A stretch of DNA of 64,000 nt from Pseudonocardia sp. MH-G8. GTDB lineage: Bacteria > Actinomycetota > Actinomycetes > Mycobacteriales > Pseudonocardiaceae. Shown here piece by piece: positions 25,862 to 35,361 of the stretch (its first letter is position 1; every line of letters starts with the position of its first letter). The notes beneath the pieces were generated by a model, which was given only the letters and a program-made list of their open reading frames with translations, was not told where the DNA came from and made no database searches. A program made the translations under genes and the position numbers. The stretch is taken from the NCBI RefSeq assembly GCF_002262885.1, contig NZ_NKYF01000024.1, forward strand, positions 62,001 to 126,000, in the 5' to 3' direction.

Positions 25862-27636
25862 GCGATCACGCTGTTCCGGAGGGCGACCGTGGCCGCGTGG
25901 TCGACGGTGAGTGCGTCGGTGAGCTCGGCGTTCGCGAACACGACGCCGTAGACGTCGCGGGCGCGCTCGATGCTGACGAACCGGGCGAGCACGTCCTCCC
26001 GCACGAGCTCGGGTTCGCGCTCGAACGGGTTGCCGTACCCGCCGCCACCGCTGAGCCGGTGCCCCAGGAGCTGCCCCGCGCCGAGCTCGACGCTGCCGAT
26101 CGGCGGCGCGGGCCGCTCCGTGCCGTCGGCCTCGAGGACGAACGGGATCGACGGGGCCGCCGAGCCGCCACCCCGTGCGCCCCGTGGCGGGTTGACCATG
26201 CCGTCGACCGCGTAGAACGCGGTCATCCGCTCTTCCTTGGTGCCGTAGGTGCAGATCGTGCCGGGCGCCCCGCGGCGGCGGCCGGCGCCCTCGGAGTCGG
26301 TGCGCACACGCAGCTCCTCGATCCGCATCGGGTACTTCTGCTCGTCGACCTCGACGCTGTCGCGGAACATCAGCCCGTTGGTCACCGAGTTGCCGTAGGT
26401 CAGCCACCCGTCGAACTCGGTGTTGGCCGGACCGCCCTGGGAACCGATGAAGACCTGGTTGATGAACGGCGTCGGGGTCGCGCCCCGCGTGTCGGTGCCC
26501 GACACCACCGCGAAGCCCGGCCCGATGCTGCACGAGCCCTCCGCGTAGCCGACCCCTTCCCAGTGGTCGGCGAAGGTCTTCTGGGTGGTCATCACGAGGC
26601 GCTCACCGACGTTCGTGGTGGCCACCGAGGTCGAGTGCGGAAAGCGCGGGACCCCGACCACGGACCCGTCGCGCAGGTGCACGGTGATGCGCCGGAAGCT
26701 GCCCGCGTTGCGCGGAACGTCGGGATCCAGCCCGTTGAGGATGCCGGTCATCACGTTGTTGACCGAGCAGGTCTCCGACTCGTTGAGCCCCGCGTCGACG
26801 CAGTCGACGTTGTCGCGCAGATCGAGCTCGATGCGCTGCTCCGCGGGCTTGACCGAGATGGTGACGCGTACCGGGATGCCGTCGGGGAGCACGGGGTCGA
26901 GCGGGTCGTGGCAGCCCGTGCCGGTCGCGGTCCCCTCGGCGAGCTCCCCGATCGCGGCGCACATCTTCCGCTCGGAGTAGTCGAACCACTCCTCGATGAA
27001 CGCCGCGACCGTGTCGACCCCGTAGCGGTCGCACAGCTCCTTGAGCCGCATCTCCCCGATCCGCGCCGCCCCGACCATCGCGAGGTAGTCGCCGTACCAC
27101 TGGTCGGGCACCCGGATACGACGCCGGCACATGCGGATGATGTCGCCGACGTCCTCGCGGTCGCGTTGGATCCGCACCGCCGGGAAGATCAACGCACCCT
27201 CCTCGTACACGTCGCGCGCGTACGGGGTGTAGGTCGTCGGGGACGAGTTGCCGATGTCGGCCTGGTGCGCCTTCGCCGCGGTCGTGAACATGTGCCGGCC
27301 GTCGACGAAGACCGGGACCAGGATCGTGTGGTCGGCGGCGTGGGTGTTCCCGAGGTACGGGTCGTTGTGCAGGTAGGCGTCGCCGTCGGCGATGTCGTCG
27401 TGCAGGTCGGTCATCGCCACGCCGAGCCGCTCGGTGCCGATGACGTGCACCGGCAGCCCTTCCGCCGTGGACAGCAGCCGGTTGTCGCCGGTGATGATGC
27501 TGCAGGAGAAGTCCCGCGCCATGTTCAGGACCGCGGAGCGGCCCGACCGCAGGAGGGTGTTCTCCATCTCCCGCACGATGCTGTCCAGGCGGTTCGACAG
27601 CACGGCCAGCTGGACGGGGTCGAACGTCGTCGTCAT
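25858..27636 (-). CDS. hyuB: Hydantoinase/oxoprolinase subunit B
   Basis: Partner of HyuA in ATP-dependent ring opening of a cyclic amide (N-methylhydantoin, 5-oxoproline) or in related acetophenone/caprolactam-type reactions. The 592-residue protein shows SNRLDSIVREMENTLLRS near the start, NDPYLGNTHAADH, NVDCVDAGLNESETCSVN and a Gly-rich LSGGGGYGNP at the C terminus. ATG 27636 starts 7 bp after the HyuA stop. The C-terminal stop overlaps the permease ATG. The exact ring cannot be told from sequence. Confidence 0.92.
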   Translation of the reverse strand: MTTTFDPVQLAVLSNRLDSIVREMENTLLRSGRSAVLNMARDFSCSIITGDNRLLSTAEGLPVHVIGTERLGVAMTDLHDDIADGDAYLHNDPYLGNTHAADHTILVPVFVDGRHMFTTAAKAHQADIGNSSPTTYTPYARDVYEEGALIFPAVRIQRDREDVGDIIRMCRRRIRVPDQWYGDYLAMVGAARIGEMRLKELCDRYGVDTVAAFIEEWFDYSERKMCAAIGELAEGTATGTGCHDPLDPVLPDGIPVRVTISVKPAEQRIELDLRDNVDCVDAGLNESETCSVNNVMTGILNGLDPDVPRNAGSFRRITVHLRDGSVVGVPRFPHSTSVATTNVGERLVMTTQKTFADHWEGVGYAEGSCSIGPGFAVVSGTDTRGATPTPFINQVFIGSQGGPANTEFDGWLTYGNSVTNGLMFRDSVEVDEQKYPMRIEELRVRTDSEGAGRRRGAPGTICTYGTKEERMTAFYAVDGMVNPPRGARGGGSAAPSIPFVLEADGTERPAPPIGSVELGAGQLLGHRLSGGGGYGNPFEREPELVREDVLARFVSIERARDVYGVVFANAELTDALTVDHAATVALRNSVIA

Positions 27637-27643
27637 CTCGCCC

Positions 27644-29725
27644 TCAGCTCCCGGTCTCGAGGAGGTAGTTGCCACCCGCGGTCACGCGGATCCGCTGACC
27701 CGGGTACGCGACGATCGTGGTCGTCGGTTCCTGGATGACGGCCGGCCCGGCGATCTCGGCGCCGATGGGGAGCCGATCACCGCGGTGGATCGCGACGTCG
27801 ACCCAGCCGGTACCGCCGAAGAAGGCCTGCGACACCCGCTCGGGGGTGGCGCTCTCCCGCCTGCCGGCCGGATCGACGATCACGGTCGGTTTCTCCAGCA
27901 CGGCGGTCGCACGCGCCTTCCACGCCACCACCTCGAGCGTCTGGCCCGGCTCCCGCACCCCGAACATGCGCTCGTGCACCCGGTGGAAGTCCTCGTGCAG
28001 CGCCGGCGTGTCCGCCGACGTCAGCCGGCCCTCGGGCAGGGGGACCGTCAGTTCCCACACCTGCTGGGGGTAGCGCGCCTCGACCGAGAAGTCGATCTGC
28101 TGCTCCTTCGTGGTGCCGTCGGCGAGCCCGTCGAGGAACCGCTGCGCACCGGCGCGGACCGTGGCGAGCGCCTCGGCGGCCCGCGCCGCGTCCAGCGATG
28201 CGGTCGCGGTGAAGTCCACGGTGGTGAACTCCGAGACGACGTCGGAGAACAACGCCCCGCAGGCGCTCATCGCGCCCGCGGTGCTCGGCAGGAGCACGGT
28301 GCGCGTGCCCAGCTCCGCGGCGATCCGGCCGACGTTCACGCCGGCCGCGCCCCCGCCCGCGACGATCGTGACCTCGCGCGGGTCGACGCCCTGGGCGATC
28401 GTCGCTTCCCGCACCGCGGTGACGATGTTGTCGGTGGCGATCGTGAGCGCGGCGTGCGCCGCCTCCTCGACCGACATGTCCAGCTGCGCGGCGAGCGCCG
28501 CGTAGGCCGTCCGGGCCTCCCCCTTGTCGATCGGGAGCCGGCCCCCGAGGAAGTTCTCGCCGGAGAGGTAGCCCAGCAGCAGCGCCGCGTCGGTCACCGT
28601 GGGCTCGGTGCCACCGCGGCCGTAGCACGCCGGGCCGGGCGAGGATCCGGCACTGCGCGGACCCACCCGCAACAGCCCTCCCGAGTCGATCCACGCGATC
28701 GACCCGCCGCCGGCACCGATGCTCTTGACGTCGACCGCCCGGATCCCGGTGATGGCTCCGACCCACCTGCCGCCGAGCCAGGTCTCCCCGGTCTGCTGTA
28801 TCTCGCCCCCGCGCACGAGGCCGACGTCGAACGTCGTGCCGCCGGTGTCGGTCACCAGCAGGTCGTGCGCGGCGGCGCCGCCGGGCAGATCGGCATCGGC
28901 GTAGTGCACCGCTGCCACCGGCGCCATCGACGGCCCGGAGCCGATCGAGTAGATGGGCTTGTCGACGATCTCCGGCACCCGCCACGATCCGCCGTACGAG
29001 GTCGAGATGAACAGGTCGCCCGCGAGCCCGGCGTCGCGCAGGTCCGTCTCCAGGGTGCGCAGGTACGCCTGCATGAGCGGCTTCAGCGAGGCGTCCAGGG
29101 CGGTGGCCGACGCCCGCCGGTACTCCCGGATCGTGGGGTTGAGCTGGTGGGACAGGGTGACCGCCAGCTCCGGGGCGTGCGTGGCGAGCAGCTCGCCGAC
29201 GCGCCGCTCGTGCGCCGCGTTCGCCACCGACCACAGCAGGCACACCGCAACGGCCTCGACGCGCTGCGCCCGTGCCGACTCGATGGCCCGGACGACGGAG
29301 TCCTCGTCGAGCGGCCGGTACACCGACCCGTCGGAGTCGATACGCTCCTCGATCTCGAAGGTGAGATGCCGCGGGACGTAGGGCCGCCCGTAGGGCATCG
29401 GCCGGAAGGGATCGGGCTTCCCGCCCTCGCGCAGGAGCAGGATGTCCGGGAACCCCGCCGTGGTGAAGAACGCCGTGCGGGCCGTGGCGCCCTCGACCAC
29501 CGCGTTCGTCGAGCGGGTGGTCCCGTAGTTGAACCTGCCGGTTCGCGCGAGCAGCTCGCGCGGGCTGATCCCGAGCCGGGTTCCGATGTCCTGCAGTGCG
29601 CTGTCGATCGCGCTGTAGGCGCGGTCCCCGGCGGTCAGCGCCTTCGCCAGCCAGATCCCGCCCTCGGCATCTGCCACCACGACGTCGGTGAAAGTACCGC
29701 CCGTGTCGACGGAGATGGTGAACAT
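27644..29725 (-). CDS. hyuA: Hydantoinase/oxoprolinase subunit A
   Basis: ATP-binding subunit of the HyuAB amidohydrolase, with the actin-like ATPase fold. It is 693 residues long. Phosphate loop DTGGTFTDVVV at residues 7-17, YGTTRSTNAV, a second LVTDTGGTTFDVGLV, IGAGGGSIAW and SSPGPACYGRGG are all intact. ATG 29725 is preceded by GGGAG. It is the first gene of a four-gene operon (HyuA, HyuB, NCS1 permease, class IV aminotransferase) and is divergent from a PucR-type activator across a 96-bp gap, which presumably controls it. Confidence 0.93.
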   Translation of the reverse strand: MFTISVDTGGTFTDVVVADAEGGIWLAKALTAGDRAYSAIDSALQDIGTRLGISPRELLARTGRFNYGTTRSTNAVVEGATARTAFFTTAGFPDILLLREGGKPDPFRPMPYGRPYVPRHLTFEIEERIDSDGSVYRPLDEDSVVRAIESARAQRVEAVAVCLLWSVANAAHERRVGELLATHAPELAVTLSHQLNPTIREYRRASATALDASLKPLMQAYLRTLETDLRDAGLAGDLFISTSYGGSWRVPEIVDKPIYSIGSGPSMAPVAAVHYADADLPGGAAAHDLLVTDTGGTTFDVGLVRGGEIQQTGETWLGGRWVGAITGIRAVDVKSIGAGGGSIAWIDSGGLLRVGPRSAGSSPGPACYGRGGTEPTVTDAALLLGYLSGENFLGGRLPIDKGEARTAYAALAAQLDMSVEEAAHAALTIATDNIVTAVREATIAQGVDPREVTIVAGGGAAGVNVGRIAAELGTRTVLLPSTAGAMSACGALFSDVVSEFTTVDFTATASLDAARAAEALATVRAGAQRFLDGLADGTTKEQQIDFSVEARYPQQVWELTVPLPEGRLTSADTPALHEDFHRVHERMFGVREPGQTLEVVAWKARATAVLEKPTVIVDPAGRRESATPERVSQAFFGGTGWVDVAIHRGDRLPIGAEIAGPAVIQEPTTTIVAYPGQRIRVTAGGNYLLETGS

Positions 29726-29821
29726 TGCAGCTCCCTCGGTGCGTGTGGCGATCGACGCTAGCCCAGTCGCGGCACCGGAGATTTCGTTGATTCCCAGAAG
29801 GAGGGTTCCTACAGTCGGGCG

Positions 29822-31432
29822 ATGCACGACGACACGCCGGATGATCCACCGAGCATGGTGATGAACGAGGTCGTCACCCTGGCGGACGTGCTCGCTCCGC
29901 CCGAGCTCGAGCTCAAGCTGGTCTGCGGTGGCGGCAACGCAACCACCACCATCGTCCGGGGCGCCCATTTCAGCGAGATCCTCGATCCGCAGATCTGGCT
30001 CGAAGAAGAGTGGATCATGATGACGAGCGGGGTCGAGATGTACCGCGACCCCGCCCGGCAGCGGCAGTTGGTGCGCGACCTCGTGACGATGAACGCGTCC
30101 GCGCTGGGGTACTGCACCGGGATCAAGACCAAGGCCGTGCCACCTGCCCTGCTGGACGAGGCGGCGACGTTGGGGCTCCCGCTGTTCGACGTGCCCTACC
30201 ACGTCCCGGTGCGGCACGTGATGACCCACGTCCACCGGCTGGTGCTCGGCACCGACGACGTGCTGCTGCAACGCGCCATCGCGCTGACCGACTACCTCCT
30301 CACCGGGTTCGACGGGCCGATGCCCCCCTCGCTCGTGCCGGAGACGAGGATCGTGGTGACCCTGCGCCAGATGCTGGGGCTGTCGGTCGACCACGTCGAC
30401 GTTCAGGGCTCACCCGTCGACCCGGAGGACGGCGGCGCGGTCGAGCTGAGCTCGGTGGTCAACGGGGTGTCCGACCAGGGCAGCACGCACCTGCGCGTGC
30501 ACGGCGAGGACGTGCTCGCCGTGCCCTGCCGGGTGGGCGCCCGCCTCACGGGCTGGCTCGTCGTGCACCTGCCTTCGAGGACCGACGGGCACCGCTACGT
30601 CCTGGCCGCGGCCGAGGCCGCGGCCATGCTGATCGCGGTCGCCGCACTCGCCCGCCGGCGCAGCACCGACAACCTCGAGGCACTGGGCCAGCACCTGATG
30701 GCTCACCTGCTGCGGCAGCCGGCGCGCCGGCCGCGAACCGGTGCCGGTGATCTGAACGCCCTCGTCGGCTCTCCGAGCATGGCCGTGCTGCGTGAGCTGG
30801 GGTTCACCACCAGCGATCCGATCCGAGCCATCGTGGCCGACGATCTCGATCTCGCGGCGCACCGACCCGACGACCTGGCACGGGTCCTGCGCGCCGCCGG
30901 GATCCCCCACGCGTGGGCCGTGGAGCACGACACCCTCGTGGCGGCGGTGCAGTGCTCGTCCGAGGTCGCGCTCGCCCTCACCGAGCGCTTCGGCGTCCCG
31001 GCCGGGATCGGGGGGCCGGTCGCCCCGCAGGACCTGCCGGCCTCGGTGCGACAGGCGCAGTTCGCCCTGCGCATGCTCCGGTCCGAGCACCACCACGCGC
31101 GGCCCGGGTCCGCCCCCCGCCTCGGTGCGCTCGACTTCGCGGGGCTGCCCCCCGCGGCTCTGGCGGCCGAGCAGATCCGGGATGTGCTCGGCGACGACGC
31201 CGTCGACGACTTCCTCGCCCCCCTCGTCGAGCAACCGCTGCTCCTCGACGCCGTGGTCGAGTTCCTCCGCTGCGACCAGGACGTCGCCGCCGCGGCTCAG
31301 CGCCTGCACCTGCACCCGAACTCGTTCCGCTACCGGCTGGAGCGCGCCGCCGGCGTGCTGGGAGCCCCGATCCGCCGCCCGAGCACGTTGGCGAGCCTCT
31401 ACCTCGCGTGCGCGGCCTCGAACCTGCTCTGA
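29822..31432 (+). CDS. PucR-family transcriptional regulator
   Basis: Regulator of 536 residues with the PucR N-terminal sensory domain (VVTLADVL, then VRGAHFSEI...MMTSGVEM) and a C-terminal helix-turn-helix of the PucR_HTH type (LRCDQDVAAAAQRLHLHPNSFRYRLERAAGVLG). PucR proteins activate purine, allantoin and related nitrogen-compound genes. Divergence from hyuA suggests that it senses the hydantoin-like substrate. The ATG at 29822 has only a weak ribosome site; the ATGs at 29854 and 29860 are alternatives. GAAGGAGGG sits 20 bp before the chosen start, too far to be ideal. Confidence 0.9.
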   Translation: MHDDTPDDPPSMVMNEVVTLADVLAPPELELKLVCGGGNATTTIVRGAHFSEILDPQIWLEEEWIMMTSGVEMYRDPARQRQLVRDLVTMNASALGYCTGIKTKAVPPALLDEAATLGLPLFDVPYHVPVRHVMTHVHRLVLGTDDVLLQRAIALTDYLLTGFDGPMPPSLVPETRIVVTLRQMLGLSVDHVDVQGSPVDPEDGGAVELSSVVNGVSDQGSTHLRVHGEDVLAVPCRVGARLTGWLVVHLPSRTDGHRYVLAAAEAAAMLIAVAALARRRSTDNLEALGQHLMAHLLRQPARRPRTGAGDLNALVGSPSMAVLRELGFTTSDPIRAIVADDLDLAAHRPDDLARVLRAAGIPHAWAVEHDTLVAAVQCSSEVALALTERFGVPAGIGGPVAPQDLPASVRQAQFALRMLRSEHHHARPGSAPRLGALDFAGLPPAALAAEQIRDVLGDDAVDDFLAPLVEQPLLLDAVVEFLRCDQDVAAAAQRLHLHPNSFRYRLERAAGVLGAPIRRPSTLASLYLACAASNLL

Positions 31433-31446
31433 TCACGATCCGTTTC

Positions 31447-31478
31447 CTGCACGAATGTCACCGCTGCGTTTCGTGCAG
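31447..31478 (+). terminator. Hairpin after the PucR gene
   Basis: CTGCACGAA (31447-31455) pairs perfectly with TTCGTGCAG (31470-31478), beginning 15 bp past the pucR-type stop. No T tract follows. It may end pucR transcription or regulate the kinase gene 64 bp on. Confidence 0.5.
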
Positions 31479-31541
31479 AACACGATGGCACGAGCATCGG
31501 CCCGCGGGCGAGGCTGAGGGGGATCCCCGGAAGGAGGGACG

Positions 31542-32603
31542 ATGCTCGATCGGCCGACCGGCACGGGCACCGCATCGCTGCTGGAGGCCGCGCCGCCGAT
31601 CAGCCTCGCTGCCGCCGAGGATCTCGCCGCACACCACTACGGCCTGTCCGTGCGGGCGTACCCGCTGGCGGGGGAACGGGATGACAACTTCGCGCTGACC
31701 ACGATCGACGGCCGCCGGTTGGTGCTGAAGGTCGTGCACCCGGCGGAGGTCGCGGCGGTGACCACGGCTCAGACCGAGGTGCTCGACCACGTCGCCCGCA
31801 CGGATCCCGGGCTTCCGATCGCCCGCCTGGTCCCGGCCACCGACGGCGCCCTCGCGCCACGGGCGACCGGCGGCACCGCGGCCGGCCGGGCCCTGCGCAT
31901 GACGACCTTCTGCGCCGGCACACCGCTGCGGGAGGCCACCCCGTCGGCGGCTCTGCGCGAGGTTCTCGGCATGACGCTGGCGCGGGTGGCGCGCGCGTTG
32001 CGCAGCTTCGGACCCGCGCCCGGGTCCCACCCGCGGCTGCTCTGGGACCTCGCCCGAGCGTCGGAACTCCGCTCCATGGTCGGCGAGATCGACCGCCCCG
32101 AGCGGCGTCGACAGCTCGAAGCCTTCCTCGACCGCTACGACCGGGAGCTGGCCCCCCGGCTCGCGCATCAGCGCCGCCAGTGGGTCCACAACGACTTCAA
32201 CGGCGACAACATCCTCGTCGAGGGCACCCGGGTCAGCGGGGTGCTGGACTTCGGGGACATGGCCGAGACGCAGCTCGTCAACGACGTCGCCATCGCCGCC
32301 ACGCACATCGCCGGTACCGGTGCCCGCCCGCTCGCCGCGGTCGCCGACCTCGTGCGGGGCTACGAGTCCGTCACCGCGCTCACCGAGGAGGAGCTGCGGA
32401 TGCTCCCCGACCTGATGATGACGCGGATGGTCGCGCGCCTGGCCATCAGCGAGTGGCGGGCGGCGCGCTTCCCCGAGAACCGGGACTACATCCTCCGCGA
32501 CGTCGCACGGACCTGGGGCCAGCTGACGGACATGCAGGAGCATTCCCCTGACGCGCTCGGCGACGAGCTCCTCGCGCTCCGTGCCGAGGGAGCAGCCCCA
32601 TGA
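31542..32603 (+). CDS. APH-fold small-molecule kinase
   Basis: Phosphotransferase of the aminoglycoside/choline/hydroxylysine kinase group, 353 residues. The catalytic loop is HNDFNGDN near residue 217 and the metal-binding DFGD follows. LVLKVVHP carries the ATP lysine. ATG 31542 follows GGAGGG. Its stop overlaps the ATG of an AGXT2L-type PLP enzyme. In animals, a kinase of this fold (AGPHD1) phosphorylates hydroxylysine and AGXT2L2 then eliminates phosphate and ammonia; the bacterial pair here suggests the same two-step logic on an amino alcohol or hydroxy amino acid. Confidence 0.88.
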   Translation: MLDRPTGTGTASLLEAAPPISLAAAEDLAAHHYGLSVRAYPLAGERDDNFALTTIDGRRLVLKVVHPAEVAAVTTAQTEVLDHVARTDPGLPIARLVPATDGALAPRATGGTAAGRALRMTTFCAGTPLREATPSAALREVLGMTLARVARALRSFGPAPGSHPRLLWDLARASELRSMVGEIDRPERRRQLEAFLDRYDRELAPRLAHQRRQWVHNDFNGDNILVEGTRVSGVLDFGDMAETQLVNDVAIAATHIAGTGARPLAAVADLVRGYESVTALTEEELRMLPDLMMTRMVARLAISEWRAARFPENRDYILRDVARTWGQLTDMQEHSPDALGDELLALRAEGAAP

Positions 32604-33919
32604 GCGCCGGGGGGATGGTCAACGGATTCGATCCGGCACGCACGGGCTCCCTGCCGGACCGGACGCGCACCGTCGTCGAGCGACGGGCACGCGCGCTGGG
32701 CCCGGCCTACCGGCTGTTCTACTCCGAGCCCGTCCAGTTCGCGCGCGGCGAGGGGGTGTACCTCTACGACCTCGACGGCAACGCCTACCTCGACGCCTAC
32801 AACAACGTGCCGTCGGTCGGCCACTGCCATCCGCACGTCGTCGCAGCGGTCGCCACGCAGGCGGCCACCCTGAACACCCACACCCGCTACGCGAGCGAGC
32901 CCCTCGTCTCCTACGCCGAGCGGCTGCTCGCCACTCTGCCCGACGCGCTCGACAAGGTCATGTTCACGTGTTCGGGGAGCGAGGCGGTGGACCTGGCGCT
33001 GCGCGTCGCGGCCGCCGCGACCGGCCACACCGGGATCATCGTCACCGCGAACGCCTACCACGGCACGACCGCGAGATCCGCCGAGATCTCGCCGTCGCTG
33101 GGTCCCGGCGTGCCGCTCGGGGCGCACGTGCGCACCGTCGCCCCTCCGCCGTCCGACGCCACCGACCCGGGTGCCGCGTTCGGCTCCGCGGTGGCCGCCG
33201 CGGCCGCGGACCTGCAACGACACGGGTTCGGCGTCTCCTGCCTGATCGTCGACACGATCCTGGCGAGCGACGGTGTGATCCCCGATCCGGCGGGGTTCCT
33301 CGAACCCGCGGCCGCAGCGGTCCGCCGCGCAGGCGGGCTCGTCGTCGCCGACGAGGTGCAGCCGGGCTTCGGCCGGACCGGGAGCACCTTCTGGGGCTTC
33401 GAGCGCCACGGCCTGACGCCCGACCTCGCGGTCACGGGCAAGCCGATGGGCAACGGCCAGCCGATCGCCGCGATGATGGCCCGCGACGAGGTGCTCGCGC
33501 CGTTCGCCACCGCTGCCCGCTACTTCAACACCTTCGGCGGCAACTCCGTGAGCATCGCCGCCGCCGACGCGGTCCTGGACGTGTTGCGCGACGAGGATCT
33601 GCCGGGCAACGCCCGTGACGTGGGCGCCCACCTCGCGAGCGGGCTGCGGCAACTGGGCGACGACCGCATCCGCGCGGTCCGCGGTGCGGGCTTGTACCTG
33701 GGTGTCGAGCTGGCCGGCGCGGACGGCGCGCCCGGCACCGCGCTGGCCCAGGCCGTCGTGGACGGGATGCGACAGCGGCGGATCCTCATCAGCTCCACCG
33801 GATCCGACGGCGCGTGCCTGAAGATCCGGCCGCCGCTGCCGTTCACCCGCGGCCACGCCGACCGGCTCGTCGAGGAGCTCGCGACGGTCCTCGCCACGAT
33901 CCCGCCGGGGGCCGTCTGA
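32600..33919 (+). CDS. Class III PLP enzyme, AGXT2L-type phospho-lyase candidate
   Basis: Fold-type I PLP enzyme of 439 residues annotated by family as aminotransferase class III. The Schiff-base lysine is Lys281 in VTGKPMGNG; ADEVQPGFGRTG and TCSGSEAVDLALR are the PLP pocket; the early VGHCHPHVV and NNVPSVGH resemble AGXT2-like proteins. It is coupled (ATGA) to the APH-fold kinase upstream, which favours ammonia/phosphate elimination from a phospho-amino-alcohol over plain transamination. The substrate could be hydroxylysine, ethanolamine or another amino alcohol; not decided by sequence. Confidence 0.88.
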   Translation: MSAGGMVNGFDPARTGSLPDRTRTVVERRARALGPAYRLFYSEPVQFARGEGVYLYDLDGNAYLDAYNNVPSVGHCHPHVVAAVATQAATLNTHTRYASEPLVSYAERLLATLPDALDKVMFTCSGSEAVDLALRVAAAATGHTGIIVTANAYHGTTARSAEISPSLGPGVPLGAHVRTVAPPPSDATDPGAAFGSAVAAAAADLQRHGFGVSCLIVDTILASDGVIPDPAGFLEPAAAAVRRAGGLVVADEVQPGFGRTGSTFWGFERHGLTPDLAVTGKPMGNGQPIAAMMARDEVLAPFATAARYFNTFGGNSVSIAAADAVLDVLRDEDLPGNARDVGAHLASGLRQLGDDRIRAVRGAGLYLGVELAGADGAPGTALAQAVVDGMRQRRILISSTGSDGACLKIRPPLPFTRGHADRLVEELATVLATIPPGAV

Positions 33920-33972
33920 GGGCGGCGACCGGCCGCGGCGCTCATCCGGGTCGCGCTACGTCGGGCCGCCGG

Positions 33973-34992
33973 TCAGGCATGGGGCTCATTCCGGGATCCG
34001 GCCGTGGTGACCTCGAGTGCCGCCGGGGCGGTGTTCGCTCCGCTGATCACCACGGCCACCCGTTCGTGGGGCGACGGCGTGTAGGCACCACCGAGCAGGG
34101 CTGCCACCCCGACCGCCGCCGCAGGTTCGGCGACGACGCGTGCCGCTCGCCACAGAGCGGCCTGAGCGTGGATGATCGCGGCATCGTCGACCAGAACGAC
34201 GTCGTCGACGAAGCGTTGGGTGATCGGGAAGACGAGCTCGCCGACCCGGCGAGGGGCCAGCGCGTCGGAGGCGACGCTCCCGGCGGGTGCGTCGGTGGGG
34301 CGCCCAGCCGCGCGGGCCCGGGTCAAGGTCGGCGCTTCGTCGGGTTCGACACCGACGACCCGCACCGCGTCGCCGTACCAGGCCGCGATCCCGGCGATGA
34401 GGCCACCACCGCCGACCGGTACCAGCACGGTGTCGACCGCGGGCAGCTGCCGGTCGAGCTCGACGGCCAGCGTCCCTTGGCCCAGCACCGTCTCGCGCTG
34501 ATCGAATGCGTGGACCCCGAGGGCGCCCGACGCCGACTGGTGCGCTTCGGCCGCGGCCAGCGCGTCGGCGTAGCGCTCACCGCCCACGACCAGCTCGGCA
34601 CCCAGCGCGCGGATCCGCGCGATCTTCTCCGGGGCGGAGACAGTGGGCACGAACACCGAGGCCCGCACGCCGAGGCGCTGGGCGGCGTAGGCAACCGCAA
34701 CCCCGTGGTTGCCGCCAGAGGCAGCGACGACTCCGGCCTCGGGAAGGTCACGGAGCATCAGGTTCGCGAACGCGCCACGTACCTTGAACGACCCCGCGAC
34801 CTGGAGTTGTTCGAGCTTGAGCACCACTGATCGGGGCGAGCACGCGGGATCCAGCTCGTCGAGGCCGACCTCGAGCAGCGGGGTGCGCCGAAGGTGCGAG
34901 CCGATGAGGTCGTAGGTGTCGGCGATGTCCTGGGCCGAGACCCGGTGCTCGGCAGCACCGACCCGATCGAGCCGGGGAGCCTTACCAGTCAC
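33973..34992 (-). CDS. Threonine/serine dehydratase-like PLP enzyme
   Basis: Fold-type II PLP enzyme of 339 residues. The PLP lysine is in GSFKVRGA near residue 69; the phosphate loop is GGGGLIAG, and SGGNHGVAVAYAAQ is present. There is no C-terminal ACT domain, so it is the catabolic/unregulated or hydroxyaspartate/diaminopropionate-type form rather than IlvA. GTG 34992 overlaps the end of the ArsR gene by 11 bp with AAGGAG upstream, so the regulator and enzyme are one operon. The role is likely beta-elimination from a hydroxy amino acid. Confidence 0.9.
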   Translation of the reverse strand: MTGKAPRLDRVGAAEHRVSAQDIADTYDLIGSHLRRTPLLEVGLDELDPACSPRSVVLKLEQLQVAGSFKVRGAFANLMLRDLPEAGVVAASGGNHGVAVAYAAQRLGVRASVFVPTVSAPEKIARIRALGAELVVGGERYADALAAAEAHQSASGALGVHAFDQRETVLGQGTLAVELDRQLPAVDTVLVPVGGGGLIAGIAAWYGDAVRVVGVEPDEAPTLTRARAAGRPTDAPAGSVASDALAPRRVGELVFPITQRFVDDVVLVDDAAIIHAQAALWRAARVVAEPAAAVGVAALLGGAYTPSPHERVAVVISGANTAPAALEVTTAGSRNEPHA

Positions 34993-35284
34993 CGCTCATC
35001 ATCTCCTTCACCTGCGCGATCCGCTCCTCGTCACGCCGGTAGAACACCCACTGCTTGATCTTCTTACCGCGGACCAACCCGGCCTGGCTGAGCACCTTCA
35101 GATGCTCTCCACAGGTCGGCTGGCTCACTCCGAGCTTCTCGGCGATGTACAGCGCACAGACCCCCTCTCGGACGAGGTCGCCGTCGCGCTGGGGCGGGAA
35201 GTGCGCTCGCGGGTCGCGCAGCCAGTCCAAAACCAGGAGTCGGTTGGTGTTGGCCAACGCCTTGACAAGGCCCACATCCAGCAC
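34982..35284 (-). CDS. ArsR-type winged-helix regulator
   Basis: Small HTH protein of 100 residues: KALANTNRLLVLDWLRDP, recognition helix VSQPTCGEHLKVL and wing KKIKQWVFYRRDE. No obvious metal-binding Cys pair of the ELCVCDL kind is seen; CALYIAEKL occupies that place with a single Cys. The GTG at 35284 has no ribosome site; a CATAGT hexamer lies seven bases upstream, suggesting leaderless mRNA. It is coupled to a threonine-dehydratase-like enzyme, so it may sense an amino acid-related ligand. Confidence 0.85.
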   Translation of the reverse strand: MLDVGLVKALANTNRLLVLDWLRDPRAHFPPQRDGDLVREGVCALYIAEKLGVSQPTCGEHLKVLSQAGLVRGKKIKQWVFYRRDEERIAQVKEMMSGDW

Positions 35285-35361
35285 AAAGGGACTATGTCAC
35301 TTTGCTAATTCCCTGTCTATGTCGCGCCGTAGCCGCCGCTGGTTGCGGGGCGAGGCGTCGG

